Source of the DNA: Actinomycetes bacterium
GTDB taxonomy: Bacteria > Actinomycetota > Actinomycetes > Prado026
DNA: 29,335 nt
Direction of reading: 5' to 3'
NCBI GenBank assembly: GCA_025455945.1
Contig: JALOLN010000003.1
Location: 1-29,335, forward strand
Positions 1 through 8,808 of the stretch are shown here, piece after piece. The position numbers were made by a program, and so were the translations under genes. The notes under the pieces are model-generated. The model was not told where the DNA came from, did no database searches, and saw nothing but the letters and a program-made list of their open reading frames with translations. Within the stretch, counting starts at the first letter, position 1. Every line of letters begins with the position of its first letter.

Positions 1-1006
1 CCTTGACGAGCAGCGCGTTGGCCGAGCCCTCGTCGATGCCGCGCTGCAGGCGGGTCGGGTTGGTGACGAACAGGTCGTCGCCGACGATCTGCACCGCGTC
101 CCCGAGGGCACGGGTGACCTCGGCCCAGCCCGCCCAGTCCTCCTCCGACATCGGGTCCTCGATCGAGACGAGGGGGAAGTCGTCGACGAGCGTGCGGTAG
201 TAGTCGGCCATCCACCCGGCGCTGCGGCGGGCACCCTCGAAGAGGTAGCCCTCGTCGCCGTGGAACTCGGTCGCCGCGACGTCGAGGGCGAGGGCGACGT
301 CCTCGCCGGGGCGGAACCCGGCCTGCGCGATGGCCTGCGTGATGAGGTCGAGAGCGGCGCGGTTGCTCTCCAGGCTCGGGGCGAACCCGCCCTCGTCGCC
401 GAGCCCGGTGGCCAGGCCCGCGGTCTTGAGCACCGACTTCAGCGCGTGGTAGGTCTCGGCCCCCCAGCGCAGCGCCTCGGCGAACGTCGTCGCCCCGATC
501 GGCGCGATCATGAACTCCTGGATGTCCACGTTGCTGTCGGCGTGGGCGCCGCCGTTGAGGATGTTCATCATCGGCACGGGGAGCAGGTGCGCGTTCGGCC
601 CGCCGACATAGCGGAACAGCGGCAGCCCGGCGCTGTCGGCCGCGGCGCGGGCCACCGCGAGCGACACCCCGAGGATCGCGTTGGCACCGAGCCGGGACTT
701 GCCCGGCGTGCCGTCGAGGTCGATCAGGGCCTGGTCGACCAGCCGCTGCTCGCTGGCGTCGTAGCCCAGCAGCTCCGGACCGATCTCGTCGATGACGGCG
801 AGGACCGCCTTCTCCACCCCCTTGCCGCCGTAACGCGCCGGGTCGCCGTCGCGGAGCTCGACCGCCTCGAAGGCGCCGGTGGACGCCCCGGACGGCACGC
901 CGGCACGGGCGACGGTGCCGTCGTCCAGGGCCACCTCGACCTCGACGGTCGGGTTGCCGCGGGAGTCGAGGATCTCGCGGGCGCCGATGGCCTCGATCGC
1001 TGCCAC
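1..1006 (-). CDS. eno: Enolase (2-phosphoglycerate dehydratase), C-terminus beyond window edge
   Basis: Glycolytic enzyme that converts 2-phosphoglycerate to phosphoenolpyruvate in the cytoplasm. The visible 335 codons start at GTG (1006-1004) after a good ribosome site, GGAAGGAG, and open with the enolase N-terminal signature EILDSRGNPTVEVEV. Further hallmarks are PMMNILNGGAHADS, GDEGGFAP (catalytic glutamate), the metal aspartate in LALDVAAT, SIEDPMSEEDW, and DDLFVTN. The frame runs off the left edge exactly at the lysine of ANALLVK, which corresponds to the catalytic base, so roughly the last 90 residues are missing. A TAGGCT -10-like box (1047-1042) overlaps the mazG stop, so eno may have its own promoter about 30 bases ahead of the start. 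The downstream position after mfd, lipoprotein and mazG is the usual actinobacterial arrangement. Confidence 0.97.
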   Translation of the reverse strand, partial: MAAIEAIGAREILDSRGNPTVEVEVALDDGTVARAGVPSGASTGAFEAVELRDGDPARYGGKGVEKAVLAVIDEIGPELLGYDASEQRLVDQALIDLDGTPGKSRLGANAILGVSLAVARAAADSAGLPLFRYVGGPNAHLLPVPMMNILNGGAHADSNVDIQEFMIAPIGATTFAEALRWGAETYHALKSVLKTAGLATGLGDEGGFAPSLESNRAALDLITQAIAQAGFRPGEDVALALDVAATEFHGDEGYLFEGARRSAGWMADYYRTLVDDFPLVSIEDPMSEEDWAGWAEVTRALGDAVQIVGDDLFVTNPTRLQRGIDEGSANALLVK

Positions 1007-1044
1007 GGTGTGCTCCTTCCGAGCGAGTGCTGGTGGCTTCGAGC

Positions 1045-1758
1045 CTAGCGGTCGGGTGGGTCGGTCCGGTCGGCCCGGGCGGTCCGGTCGGTGGCCTCGA
1101 CGGCCCGGACCCGCCCCGCGTAGCCACGGGCGGCCTCGCGCAGCGCCGCCTCCGCGTCCACCCCCGCCGCGCGGGCCAGGGCGACGACGCCGAGCAGCAG
1201 CTCGCCCACGGCCTCCGGCGAGATGGTGGCGTCGGTCGTCACCGTGGGGCCGGGGACGTCGACGACCAGCCCCGCGCGCTCCGCCCGGGACATCAGCTGG
1301 GTGGCCAGCGACAGCGCCGGCTGCGCCAGCGGGACGCCGTCGACGGCGGAGGTGCGGCCCTTCTGCGCGCGCTTGAGCTCCGCCCAGCGGGTCTCGACGT
1401 CCTCCGGCGTCGCGGCCTCGGCGTCCCCGAACACGTGCGGGTGCCGGGCCACGAGCTTGTCCACGATGCCCGCAGCGACGTCGTCGATCGTCCAGGGCGC
1501 GGCGGCGTCCTCGGCGGCGACCCGGGCGTGGAAGACGACCTGCAGCAGCAGGTCGCCGAGTTCCTCACGCAGCGCCGCGGAGTCGCCGGCCTCGATGGCC
1601 TCCACCGCCTCGTAGGTCTCCTCGAGCAGGAAGGGCACCAGCGAGGCGTGCGTCTGGGTGGCGTCCCAGGGGCAGCCGCCGGGGGACCGCAGCCGGTCCA
1701 TCACCGCGACGAGGTCGAGCAGGCGCTCCCCCTGCCGCGACGTCCCGCCCGTGACCAC
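1045..1758 (-). CDS. mazG: MazG family nucleoside triphosphate pyrophosphohydrolase
   Basis: All-alpha NTP pyrophosphatase that hydrolyses (d)NTPs to NMP and pyrophosphate, a nucleotide-pool cleaning role. Product 237 aa with GTG start at 1758. The family signature is clear: the RLRSPGGCPWDATQTHASL segment (about residues 22-40), the metal-binding EETYE (46-50) and the EELGD (65-69) that completes the EExxE...ExxD site, followed by LLQVVFHARVAAE. The E. coli enzyme has about 263 aa and two MazG repeats; here the second half is shorter and looks degenerate (ISPEAVGELLLGVVALARAAG). The gene begins 9 bases after the lipoprotein stop and ends 38 bases before eno, so it is probably co-transcribed with mfd. 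The ribosome site is weak and the exact start is less sure than the identity. Confidence 0.93.
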   Translation of the reverse strand: MVTGGTSRQGERLLDLVAVMDRLRSPGGCPWDATQTHASLVPFLLEETYEAVEAIEAGDSAALREELGDLLLQVVFHARVAAEDAAAPWTIDDVAAGIVDKLVARHPHVFGDAEAATPEDVETRWAELKRAQKGRTSAVDGVPLAQPALSLATQLMSRAERAGLVVDVPGPTVTTDATISPEAVGELLLGVVALARAAGVDAEAALREAARGYAGRVRAVEATDRTARADRTDPPDR

Positions 1759-1767
1759 GGACTCAGC

Positions 1768-2403
1768 TCACTCGCCGGCCGCCGGCTCCGAGAGGTCGTC
1801 GGGTGCTGCCACGACCTGGCTGGCGGCAGCGTCCCAGGACCCGTAGCGACTGCTGACGTCGACCCCGAGCTCGCCGCTGAGCTCCTCGAGGTACTCGTTC
1901 GTGGCCGCGGCCTGCTCCTCGTCGGTCCCGCCGGGAGCGAGCTGCTGCCCGAGCTCCACGCGCAGCAGGAACGTGCGGGCGGAGTCCTCGATACCCGACG
2001 CGGGGATCCACTCGCCCTCGGCCTGCGCGAAGCCCACGGTCAGTGCCTCTAGGCCCCCAGCGTCGAGGATCAGCCGGTCCACCTCGCCCTGGGAGACCGA
2101 CACGCCCTCCCGCGCGGCGGCGACGTCGACCAGCTGGGCGGTCACCCGGTTCTGCACCAGCGCGCGGAGCAGCGCCTGCCCGTCCGGGGGTGCGGCCTGG
2201 ATCCGCTCGACCACGTCGAGCACCTCGGCGGCATCGTCGTGGACCTGCCGCTCGGTGATGCGGACGTCGCCCACCAGCGCGGCCGACCCCGCCTCCGCAG
2301 GGTCGCAGCCGGTGATCCCGGGGACGAGCACGGTGAGGGTGAGGACGACGGCCGCCGGGCCGGCGACCCGGCGCAGGGCACGGAGCGGGCGGTGCGACGT
2401 CAC
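1768..2403 (-). CDS. SurA N-terminal-domain-like lipoprotein
   Basis: Predicted exported lipoprotein of 211 aa. I place the start at GTG 2403-2401, which overlaps the mfd stop as GTGA and follows AAGGGGAG; an upstream in-frame start would bury it inside mfd. The N-terminus has RR (residues 11-12), a hydrophobic stretch (about 14-28) and a lipobox ending ITGC, so Cys33 would be acylated. The mature part (about 40-150) resembles the SurA/PrsA N-terminal chaperone domain: ALVGDVRITERQV, a TAQLVDVAAAREGVSVSQGEVD segment and acidic helices. No parvulin PPIase domain follows, so it is probably a chaperone-like protein rather than an isomerase. A lipoprotein at this position between mfd and mazG/eno is common in actinobacteria. 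Its precise role is not known to me. Confidence 0.85.
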   Translation of the reverse strand: MTSHRPLRALRRVAGPAAVVLTLTVLVPGITGCDPAEAGSAALVGDVRITERQVHDDAAEVLDVVERIQAAPPDGQALLRALVQNRVTAQLVDVAAAREGVSVSQGEVDRLILDAGGLEALTVGFAQAEGEWIPASGIEDSARTFLLRVELGQQLAPGGTDEEQAAATNEYLEELSGELGVDVSSRYGSWDAAASQVVAAPDDLSEPAAGE

Positions 2404-5400
2404 GGGCTCCCCTTCGGCTGGCGGTTCTCGGTGCCGGCGAGCAGCACCGCCTCGACGACGCCGCGGCACCAGGCGAGCAGCTCGACGTCGCGCAGCGGGG
2501 TCCCGCCGACCCGAGCCGTCGTCGGTCGCGGCACCAGCATCGTACGGACCGCGGGCTTGACGATGGACTTCGGGTAGAGCCGCTGCAGCCGCAGCTCACG
2601 GGACTCCGGCAGCCGCACCGGCCCGAACCGCACGTGCGGGCCCTGCAGGGTGACGTCGGCCAGCCCCGCCGTGCGGGCCAGCGCCCGAAACCGCGCCACC
2701 TCCAGCAGCGTGCGCACCGGCTGGGGCGGGGGGCCGTACCGGTCCAGCAGCTCCTCGTGGACGGCGTCGACCGCGGCGTCGTCCGCCGCCGCAGCGATCC
2801 GCCGGTAGGCCTCCAGCCGCAGCCGCTCGCCGGGGACGTACTCGTGCGGCAGGTGCGCGTCCACGGGCAGCTCGACCTTGACCTCCGGCACCTCCTCGAG
2901 CGGTCCGCCATGCTTGAACTCCTCCACGGCCTCGCCCACGAGGCGCACGTAGAGGTCGAAGCCGACGGCCGCGATGTGGCCGGACTGCTCCCCGCCGAGC
3001 AGGTTGCCGGCCCCGCGGATCTCGAGGTCCTTCAGCGCCACCTGCATCCCCGCGCCGAGGTCCGTGTGCTGGGCGATGGTGGCGAGCCGGTCGTGCGCGG
3101 TCTCGGTCAGCGGCCGCTCCGGGGGGTAGAGGAAGTAGGCGTAGGCACGCTCCCGGCCCCGGCCCACCCGGCCGCGCAGCTGGTGCAGCTGGGCCAGCCC
3201 CAGCAGGTCGGCCCGCTCCACGACCAGGGTGTTGGCGTTGGAGATGTCCAGGCCGGACTCGACGATCGTGGTACACACGAGGACGTCGGACTGCTTCTCC
3301 CAGAAGTCCACGATGACCTGCTCCAGCAGGTGCTCGTTCATCTGCCCGTGCGCGGTCACGACGCGAGCCTCGGGGACGAGCTCACGTAGCCGCGCCGCGA
3401 CCCGGTCGATCGACTCGACCCGGTTGTGCACGTAGAAGACCTGGCCCTCGCGCAGCAGCTCACGGCGGATCGCGGCGGCGGTCTGCCGCTCGTCGTAGGC
3501 GCCGACGAACGTGAGCACCGGGTGGCGCTCCTCCGGCGGCGTCTGGATGACCGACATCTCCCGGATCCCGGTCACGGCCATCTCCAGCGTGCGCGGGATC
3601 GGCGTCGCCGACATCGCGAGCACGTCGACCGCCGTCCGCAGCCGCTTGAGCTGCTCCTTGTGCTCGACCCCGAACCGCTGCTCCTCGTCGACGACGACGA
3701 GGCCGAGGTCCTTGAAGCGCACCTCGTCGGAGAGCAGCCGGTGGGTCCCGATGACGACGTCCACGGTGCCGTCCGCGAGGCCGGCGAGGACCTCTCGGGC
3801 CTCCGAGTCGCTCTGGAACCGTGAGAGCGGCCGGACGACGATGGGGAACGTCGCGTACCGCTCGGCGAAGGTCGAGTGGTGCTGCTGGACGAGCAGCGTC
3901 GTGGGGACGAGCACGGCGACCTGCATCCCGTCCTGCACGGCCTTGAACGCAGCGCGCACCGCGATCTCGGTCTTGCCGTACCCGACGTCCCCGCAGATCA
4001 GGCGGTCCATGGGGACCGGCCGCTCCATGTCGGCCTTGACCTCCTCGATGGCGGCGAGCTGGTCCGGGGTCTCGACGTAGGGGAAGGCGTCCTCGAGCTC
4101 GCGCTGCCAGGGCGTGTCGGCGCCGAAGGCGTGCCCCGGCGAGGCGACCCGCGCGCTGTAGAGGCGGATGAGCTCGGCGGCGATCTCCCGCACGGCCTTG
4201 CGCGCCCGACTCTTGGTCTTCGCCCAGTCCGCCCCGCCGAGGCGGTGCAGGCTGGGCGCCTCGCCGCCGACGTACTTGGTCACCTGGTCGAGCTGGTCGC
4301 TGGGCACGTAGAGCCGGTCGGCGGGCTGGCCGCGCTTGGACGCCGCGTACTCCACGACCAGGTACTCCCGGGTGGCACCGGCGACGGTCCGCTGGACCAT
4401 CTCGACGTAGCGGCCGACGCCGTGCTGCTCGTGGACGACGTACTCCCCGGGGCGCAGCTGCAACGGGTCGACCTGGTGCCGGCGGCGGCTGGGCAGCCGG
4501 CGCATGTCCTTCGTCGAGGCCCGCTGCCCGACCAGGTCGGTCTCGGTCAGCAGCGCCAGCCGCACCGTCGCGTCGACGAAGCCGTGCTCGACCGTGCCGG
4601 TGGCCACGTGGACGACGTCCGGGTCCGGCGCCGCCGAGAGGTCGGCCGTCAGCCGAGCCGGCAGGCCGGCCTCGCGCAGCCGCTCGTGCAGCCGCTCCGC
4701 CGGGCCGTGCCCCTCGGTGACCAGGACGACCCGCCAGCCGTCCCGGAGCCAGTCGCGGACGTCCCCGAGCGCCCGGGTCGTGTCGCCCCGGTAGGGCTCG
4801 GCGGGCCGGGCCGACACCACGACGGCGTCGTCCACGGCGGCCCCGGCGTCCGCCTCGGCCAGACCGAGGTCGGGCGCGAAGGGGGTGAGCGACCACCAGG
4901 CCAGGCCGGCCCGGCGGGCGTCCGCCCTGACGTCGGCGAGCGAGCGGTAGGCGGCGGCGCCCAGGTCGAGCGGCACGGCACCACCCGCCGCCGCGGCGGC
5001 CCACGACGCGGCGAGGAACTCCTCGCCGGTCGCGACCAGGTCGTGCGCGCGGGTGCGGACGCGCTCCGGGTCGCAGGCGACGACGACGGCGTCCGTGGGC
5101 AGCAGGTCGGTGAGCGGCTCCATGCGATCGACGAGGACGGGAGCCAGCGACTCCATGCCCTCGACCGCGATGCCCTCGGCGAGCTGGCCGAAGACGTCCG
5201 CCAGGCCCGGGTGGACGACCGCCAGCTCGGCCGCCCGGCGCCGCACCTCGTCGGTGAGCAGCAGCTCGCGGCAGGGCGGGGCCCACAGGCCCTCCTCGGC
5301 GACCTCGAGGCTGCGCTGGTCGGCGACCTTGAACCAGCGGACCTCCTCGACCGTGTCGCCCCAGAGCTCCACCCGCACCGGGTGCTCGTCGGTGGGCGGG

Positions 5401-5987
5401 AACACGTCGAGGATGCCGCCGCGGACGGCGAACTCCCCGCGCCGCTCCACGAGGTCCACACGGACGTAGGCCGCCGCGGCCAGCCGGCGCACGGCCTCCT
5501 CCAGCGGCACCTCGTCACCCGGGCGCAGTCGCACCGGCGCGAGGTCCGCGAGGCCCGCCACCAGCGGCTGCAGGACGCTGCGGACCGGGGCCACCACCAC
5601 ATGGGGGCGGGCGGCGGCTCCCGAGGCGTCCGGGTGGACCAGACGGCGCAGCGTCGCCAGCCGGCGGCCGACGGTGTCCGAACGCGGCGACAGCCGCTCG
5701 TGCGGCAGGGTCTCCCACGACGGCAGCTCGGCCACCCGGTCGGCCGGGAGCAGGCTGCGCAGGCCCGTGGCGAGGTCCTCGGCCTCCCGGCCGGTCGCCG
5801 TCACCGCCAGCACGGTGCGGTCGGCGCCGAGCGGCGCGGGCGCAGCGAGCAGGCCGAGGACGAACGGGCGCAACGGCCCCACCGCGGTGACGTCCAGGGT
5901 CGGGCGGTCGCCGGTGCGGGCGGCGCGTCGCACCTCGCCGAGCGCGGGGTCGGCGACGAGCAGCTCGAGCAGGCCGGCGAGGCTCAC
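2400..5987 (-). CDS. mfd: Transcription-repair coupling factor Mfd
   Basis: ATP-driven translocase that dislodges RNA polymerase stalled at DNA lesions and recruits UvrA. The 1195 aa length is typical. Order of parts: UvrB-like N-terminal module (PSWETLPHERLSP, RGGILDVFPPT), the RNA-polymerase interaction CarD-like domain (about residues 505-575, GEYVVHEQHGVGRY and RLYVPSDQLDQVTKY), the RecG-like helicase with Walker A GDVGYGKTE (about 665), DEEQ box (about 765), SATPIPRTL and the QLRGRVGR motif VI, and the C-terminal TRCF domain. The start is GTG 5987-5985. On the minus strand a TAGGGT hexamer sits at 5999-5994, only six bases before GTG, so transcription probably begins at the start codon (leaderless). 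It heads the mfd-lipoprotein-mazG-eno group. Confidence 0.98.
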   Translation of the reverse strand: MSLAGLLELLVADPALGEVRRAARTGDRPTLDVTAVGPLRPFVLGLLAAPAPLGADRTVLAVTATGREAEDLATGLRSLLPADRVAELPSWETLPHERLSPRSDTVGRRLATLRRLVHPDASGAAARPHVVVAPVRSVLQPLVAGLADLAPVRLRPGDEVPLEEAVRRLAAAAYVRVDLVERRGEFAVRGGILDVFPPTDEHPVRVELWGDTVEEVRWFKVADQRSLEVAEEGLWAPPCRELLLTDEVRRRAAELAVVHPGLADVFGQLAEGIAVEGMESLAPVLVDRMEPLTDLLPTDAVVVACDPERVRTRAHDLVATGEEFLAASWAAAAAGGAVPLDLGAAAYRSLADVRADARRAGLAWWSLTPFAPDLGLAEADAGAAVDDAVVVSARPAEPYRGDTTRALGDVRDWLRDGWRVVLVTEGHGPAERLHERLREAGLPARLTADLSAAPDPDVVHVATGTVEHGFVDATVRLALLTETDLVGQRASTKDMRRLPSRRRHQVDPLQLRPGEYVVHEQHGVGRYVEMVQRTVAGATREYLVVEYAASKRGQPADRLYVPSDQLDQVTKYVGGEAPSLHRLGGADWAKTKSRARKAVREIAAELIRLYSARVASPGHAFGADTPWQRELEDAFPYVETPDQLAAIEEVKADMERPVPMDRLICGDVGYGKTEIAVRAAFKAVQDGMQVAVLVPTTLLVQQHHSTFAERYATFPIVVRPLSRFQSDSEAREVLAGLADGTVDVVIGTHRLLSDEVRFKDLGLVVVDEEQRFGVEHKEQLKRLRTAVDVLAMSATPIPRTLEMAVTGIREMSVIQTPPEERHPVLTFVGAYDERQTAAAIRRELLREGQVFYVHNRVESIDRVAARLRELVPEARVVTAHGQMNEHLLEQVIVDFWEKQSDVLVCTTIVESGLDISNANTLVVERADLLGLAQLHQLRGRVGRGRERAYAYFLYPPERPLTETAHDRLATIAQHTDLGAGMQVALKDLEIRGAGNLLGGEQSGHIAAVGFDLYVRLVGEAVEEFKHGGPLEEVPEVKVELPVDAHLPHEYVPGERLRLEAYRRIAAAADDAAVDAVHEELLDRYGPPPQPVRTLLEVARFRALARTAGLADVTLQGPHVRFGPVRLPESRELRLQRLYPKSIVKPAVRTMLVPRPTTARVGGTPLRDVELLAWCRGVVEAVLLAGTENRQPKGSP

Positions 5988-5993
5988 CGTTCG

Positions 5994-5999
5994 ACCCTA
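5994..5999 (-). promoter_or_regulatory. -10 box TAGGGT of mfd, leaderless arrangement
   Basis: TAGGGT fits the actinobacterial TAnnnT -10 pattern and is separated from the mfd GTG by six bases, the spacing expected if the transcript starts at the initiation codon. No convincing -35 hexamer is visible and no strong ribosome site exists. The same hexamer recurs ahead of two sulfotransferase genes in this window. Confidence 0.5.
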
Positions 6000-6106
6000 C
6001 GGCCCCGGCCGGATCTGCCCACCGGACATCACCCCAAAGTACGAGTCGCAGGGGGTGGGCGGCGTGCCATCCTTACCCGATCGGTTGACCCGGGAGGAGG
6101 GGGCGC

Positions 6107-7075
6107 GTGGACATCGACTGGCTGATGACCGCCGCCGCCTTCGGCGTGGGCATCGTCGTGGGGCTCACCGGCATGGGCGGCGGCGCCCTCATGACCCCCG
6201 TCCTGGTCTTCTTCTTCGGGGTGCCCCCGCTCACCGCGGTGTCCAGCGACCTGGTCGCGGCGGCCGTGATGAAGCCGGTGGGCAGCTATGTGCACCTGCG
6301 CCGCGGCACGGTCAACCTGTCGCTGGTGAAGTGGCTGTGCGTCGGCTCGGTGCCGGCCGCCTTCGGCGGCGTCCTCATCGTCAAGACCCTCGGCTCCGGC
6401 GAGCACGTGCAGGGCGTCATCAAGACCGCGCTCGGCATCGCCCTGCTGGTGGCCGCCGGGGCGCTCACCGCGAAGGCCTACCTCAAGCTGGTCGAGCGCG
6501 CCCGCCGCCGGGGCGGCGAGGCGGCCATAGCCCCGGCAGGGGTGCCCGGGCTGGGGTCGCTGCAGGTCCGGGTCCTCCCCACGGTGCTGATCGGCGCGGT
6601 CGGCGGAGTCGTCGTCGGCCTCACCTCGGTCGGGTCAGGGTCCCTCATCATCGTCGCGCTGCTGCTGCTGTACCCCACGCTGAAGGCCGGGCAGCTCGTC
6701 GGGACCGACCTCGTCCAGGCCGTGCCACTGGTCGCCTCGGCCGCGCTGGCGCACCTGCTCTTCGGCGACTTCGAGCTGGCGGTCACGGCATCGATCCTCA
6801 TCGGCAGCATCCCGGGCGTGTACATCGGCGCGCGGTGGTCGGCCACCGCCCCCGGGGGCCTGATCCGCCGCGCCCTGGCGCTGGTGCTGCTCGCCTCTGC
6901 GCTGAAGCTGCTCGGGATCAGCAACGAGGCCACCGCGCTGGTCCTGCTGGGGGTCGTCCTCGTCGCCCCGCCGCTGTGGATGCTCACCCGGATGAAGCAC
7001 GGACACCCACCGCTGGCCTCCCGCCGCCGCAGCCAGCCGGCGGCCGTCGAGGCGGTCGAGTCCGTTCCGTCCTGA
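6107..7075 (+). CDS. TauE/SafE family membrane protein, putative sulfite/organosulfur exporter
   Basis: Integral membrane protein of 322 aa. Start GTG 6107 lies a few bases after a strong GGGAGGAGGGGG ribosome site. The N-terminus GIVVGLTGMGGGALMTPVLVFFFG and the repeated half GVVVGLTSVGSGSLIIVALLLLYP are the two inverted repeats of the TauE/SafE (DUF81) family; about eight hydrophobic segments are visible. VSSDLVAAAVMKPVGSYVHLRRG and GTDLVQAVPLVASAALAHL are also family-typical. Members export sulfite or sulfoacetate or take up sulfur compounds, but many have unknown substrates. It is transcribed away from mfd and towards the flippase. Because the rest of the window uses activated sulfate, a role in handling sulfite or sulfate is attractive, but that is inference from location only. 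Confidence 0.85.
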   Translation: MDIDWLMTAAAFGVGIVVGLTGMGGGALMTPVLVFFFGVPPLTAVSSDLVAAAVMKPVGSYVHLRRGTVNLSLVKWLCVGSVPAAFGGVLIVKTLGSGEHVQGVIKTALGIALLVAAGALTAKAYLKLVERARRRGGEAAIAPAGVPGLGSLQVRVLPTVLIGAVGGVVVGLTSVGSGSLIIVALLLLYPTLKAGQLVGTDLVQAVPLVASAALAHLLFGDFELAVTASILIGSIPGVYIGARWSATAPGGLIRRALALVLLASALKLLGISNEATALVLLGVVLVAPPLWMLTRMKHGHPPLASRRRSQPAAVEAVESVPS

Positions 7076-7076
7076 C

Positions 7077-7092
7077 CTCCCCCACCGGGGAG
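7077..7092. terminator. Small hairpin between convergent genes
   Basis: CTCCCC-CACC-GGGGAG, a 6-bp stem in the 21-base gap between the TauE-like stop and the flippase stop. It could serve as a weak bidirectional terminator; there is no T-run. Confidence 0.35.
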
Positions 7093-7096
7093 CGGC

Positions 7097-8665
7097 CTAC
7101 TCCGCCTCCTGCTGCGCCGCCACCGGGCGGCCCGATCCTCGCCGCAGCAGCGTGCCGCGGAACGCCGCGAGCTCGATCCGCTCGCGGCCGGCCCAGAGCA
7201 GGCCCAGGTAGACGACCAGCCCGACCCCGAAGGCGGCGACCGTCGCGGCGAGCGGGGCACCGAGCAGCGCCAGCGCGCCCGGCAGGACGCCGAGACACAG
7301 CAGGGCACTGGCCCCGACCCAGACAGTGCCGCTGCCCAGCGGCGACATCCGCAGCAGGTAGCGCACCTCCAGCAGCGGCAGCAGGTTGCGCAGCACGATG
7401 GCCAGCGCCCACGAGTACGCCGCGCCGGCGATCCCCAGCCGGGGAATGAGCACCAGGTTGAGGCCGATGTTGACGGCGAGCGCGGCGCTGACGTTCACCA
7501 GGCTGAGCATGCTGCGGCCGGACATCAGCAGCACCGTGTCCACCGACCCGGCACCGGTCGCGAAGAGCATCGCCAGCGACAAGACGACGACCACCACGGC
7601 CGCGTCCGCGTAGCCGGCGCCGAAGAAGCCCAGCAGCTGGGGCGCGAACACCGCGCAGGCGAGGTAGATCGGCCAGGCCAGGGACATCGACCAGGCTGTC
7701 ACGGTCTGGTAGACGGTCTGGGCCTCGTCGTGCTCGTCCCGGGCGAACAGCGCGCTGAGCTGCGGCCCCAGCGCCTGCTGGAGCGCCTGGACGGCGAGCT
7801 GGCCGAAGACCACGAACCGGGTGGCCGCCGTGTACAGCGCCGCCTCCGCCGGCGAGCGCAGCGCGGCGACGAGCACGATGTCGGAGCGCTTGAGCATCGT
7901 CTGGAGCACGTTGGTCACGGCGCGGGGAGTCGTGTACCGCCAGAAGTCGGCGGCCAGCCCCGGGGAACGCGGCGGCGCGGCGCCCCGGGCGCCCGCCGTG
8001 CGCCGCAGCCGGCGCAGCAGCAGGAGCAGCCACAGGGCCGCCGCCGCCAGCCCGAGCAGGTACGGCACCGACCAGGCCAGCACCAGCCCCAGCACCCCGA
8101 TGCCGAGGGCGGACACCGCGGCCACCCCGGCCAGCTGGACGAGGTTCAGCCCGAAGGCGTCGACGAGGACGGTGGGCCGCATCGTCCGAAAGCCCCGCGT
8201 CCCCGCCAGCGCCAGGTGGTAGACGGCGCCCACGGGCAGCAGCACCGCCAGCGCGCGCAGCTGGTCGGACACCGCCTCCGCGTTGGCCTCCCCGGCCACC
8301 AGCCCGGCCACCTGCGGGGCGATGGCGAAGCCCGCCACCGCGGCGGTCACGGACAGGGCCGCGACGGGGAGGACGGCCAGCCGCAGCGTCGGCAGCACGT
8401 CGCGGACCCGTCCGGTGGCGATCTGCGCGGGCAGGAAACGGACCAGGCCGACCTCGGTCCCGAGCTGGACGATGGACGCCGCAATGAGGAACAGCGCCGT
8501 GGTGGCGAAGAACATCCCCGCGTCGTTCTTCGGGTACCCGTTGGTGACGATGGCGACGAGCGCCACCCCCGACACGGCACTGACACCGGCGCCCACGACG
8601 CTGAGCCCGCCGGACCTCGCCATGCGCTGCAGGTGGACCTGGCCCACCGGGCGCTGCGTCGACAC
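7097..8665 (-). CDS. Wzx-like polysaccharide flippase (MATE/PST superfamily)
   Basis: Membrane protein of 522 aa predicted to flip undecaprenyl-pyrophosphate-linked repeat units to the outer face of the membrane. The chosen start is GTG 8665, just after AGGGGGAA; the reading frame is open 30 codons further up but the added residues are charged and unlike the family. The first transmembrane segment begins at LSVVGAGVSAVSGVALVAIV, and NAGMFF-like and TEVGLVRFLPAQIATGR segments plus about 14 hydrophobic helices match oligosaccharide flippases of the Wzx/PST type; ALRSPAEAALYTAATRFVVFGQL is another family-typical stretch. It is divergent from sulfotransferase 1 and is the only flippase in the window, so it is the likely translocase for the sulfated polymer. 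The alternative is a teichoic-acid-type or lipid flippase of the same superfamily. Confidence 0.88.
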   Translation of the reverse strand: MSTQRPVGQVHLQRMARSGGLSVVGAGVSAVSGVALVAIVTNGYPKNDAGMFFATTALFLIAASIVQLGTEVGLVRFLPAQIATGRVRDVLPTLRLAVLPVAALSVTAAVAGFAIAPQVAGLVAGEANAEAVSDQLRALAVLLPVGAVYHLALAGTRGFRTMRPTVLVDAFGLNLVQLAGVAAVSALGIGVLGLVLAWSVPYLLGLAAAALWLLLLLRRLRRTAGARGAAPPRSPGLAADFWRYTTPRAVTNVLQTMLKRSDIVLVAALRSPAEAALYTAATRFVVFGQLAVQALQQALGPQLSALFARDEHDEAQTVYQTVTAWSMSLAWPIYLACAVFAPQLLGFFGAGYADAAVVVVVLSLAMLFATGAGSVDTVLLMSGRSMLSLVNVSAALAVNIGLNLVLIPRLGIAGAAYSWALAIVLRNLLPLLEVRYLLRMSPLGSGTVWVGASALLCLGVLPGALALLGAPLAATVAAFGVGLVVYLGLLWAGRERIELAAFRGTLLRRGSGRPVAAQQEAE

Positions 8666-8721
8666 GCTTCCCCCTGGGGCTCCCGCACGTCTGGTCCAGC
8701 ACGTCGCCGACCGGCGGGCAC

Positions 8722-8727
8722 ACGGTA
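8722..8727 (-). promoter_or_regulatory. Possible -10 box TACCGT of the flippase gene
   Basis: TACCGT matches TAnnnT and lies 57 bases before the flippase GTG on the minus strand, inside the 143-base divergent region. A -35 element is not recognisable. Confidence 0.3.
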
Positions 8728-8763
8728 GCCGAACCGGCGAGCCCCCCACCTCCACCGGTCGGC

Positions 8764-8769
8764 TAGGGT
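8764..8769 (+). promoter_or_regulatory. -10 box TAGGGT of sulfotransferase 1
   Basis: TAGGGT begins exactly 45 bases before the GTG start. The region after it (CGGG, CGAC, ATCG, ACCA and a GGGAG ribosome site) is repeated in the same order ahead of sulfotransferase 5, where the hexamer is again 45 bases from the GTG. Conservation between two paralogous leaders supports function. Confidence 0.55.
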
Positions 8770-8808
8770 CGGGACGACCATCGGACCAGCCCCGGGAGCG
8801 CCACCACC

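Noticed and set aside
260..1048. A 262-codon plus-strand frame opposite eno
   Set aside because: Low-complexity Arg/Gly/Val composition, and eno is clear on the other strand.
3876..6125. A 749-codon open frame on the plus strand
   Set aside because: It lies opposite mfd, whose motifs are unmistakable; long antisense frames are expected at this GC content.
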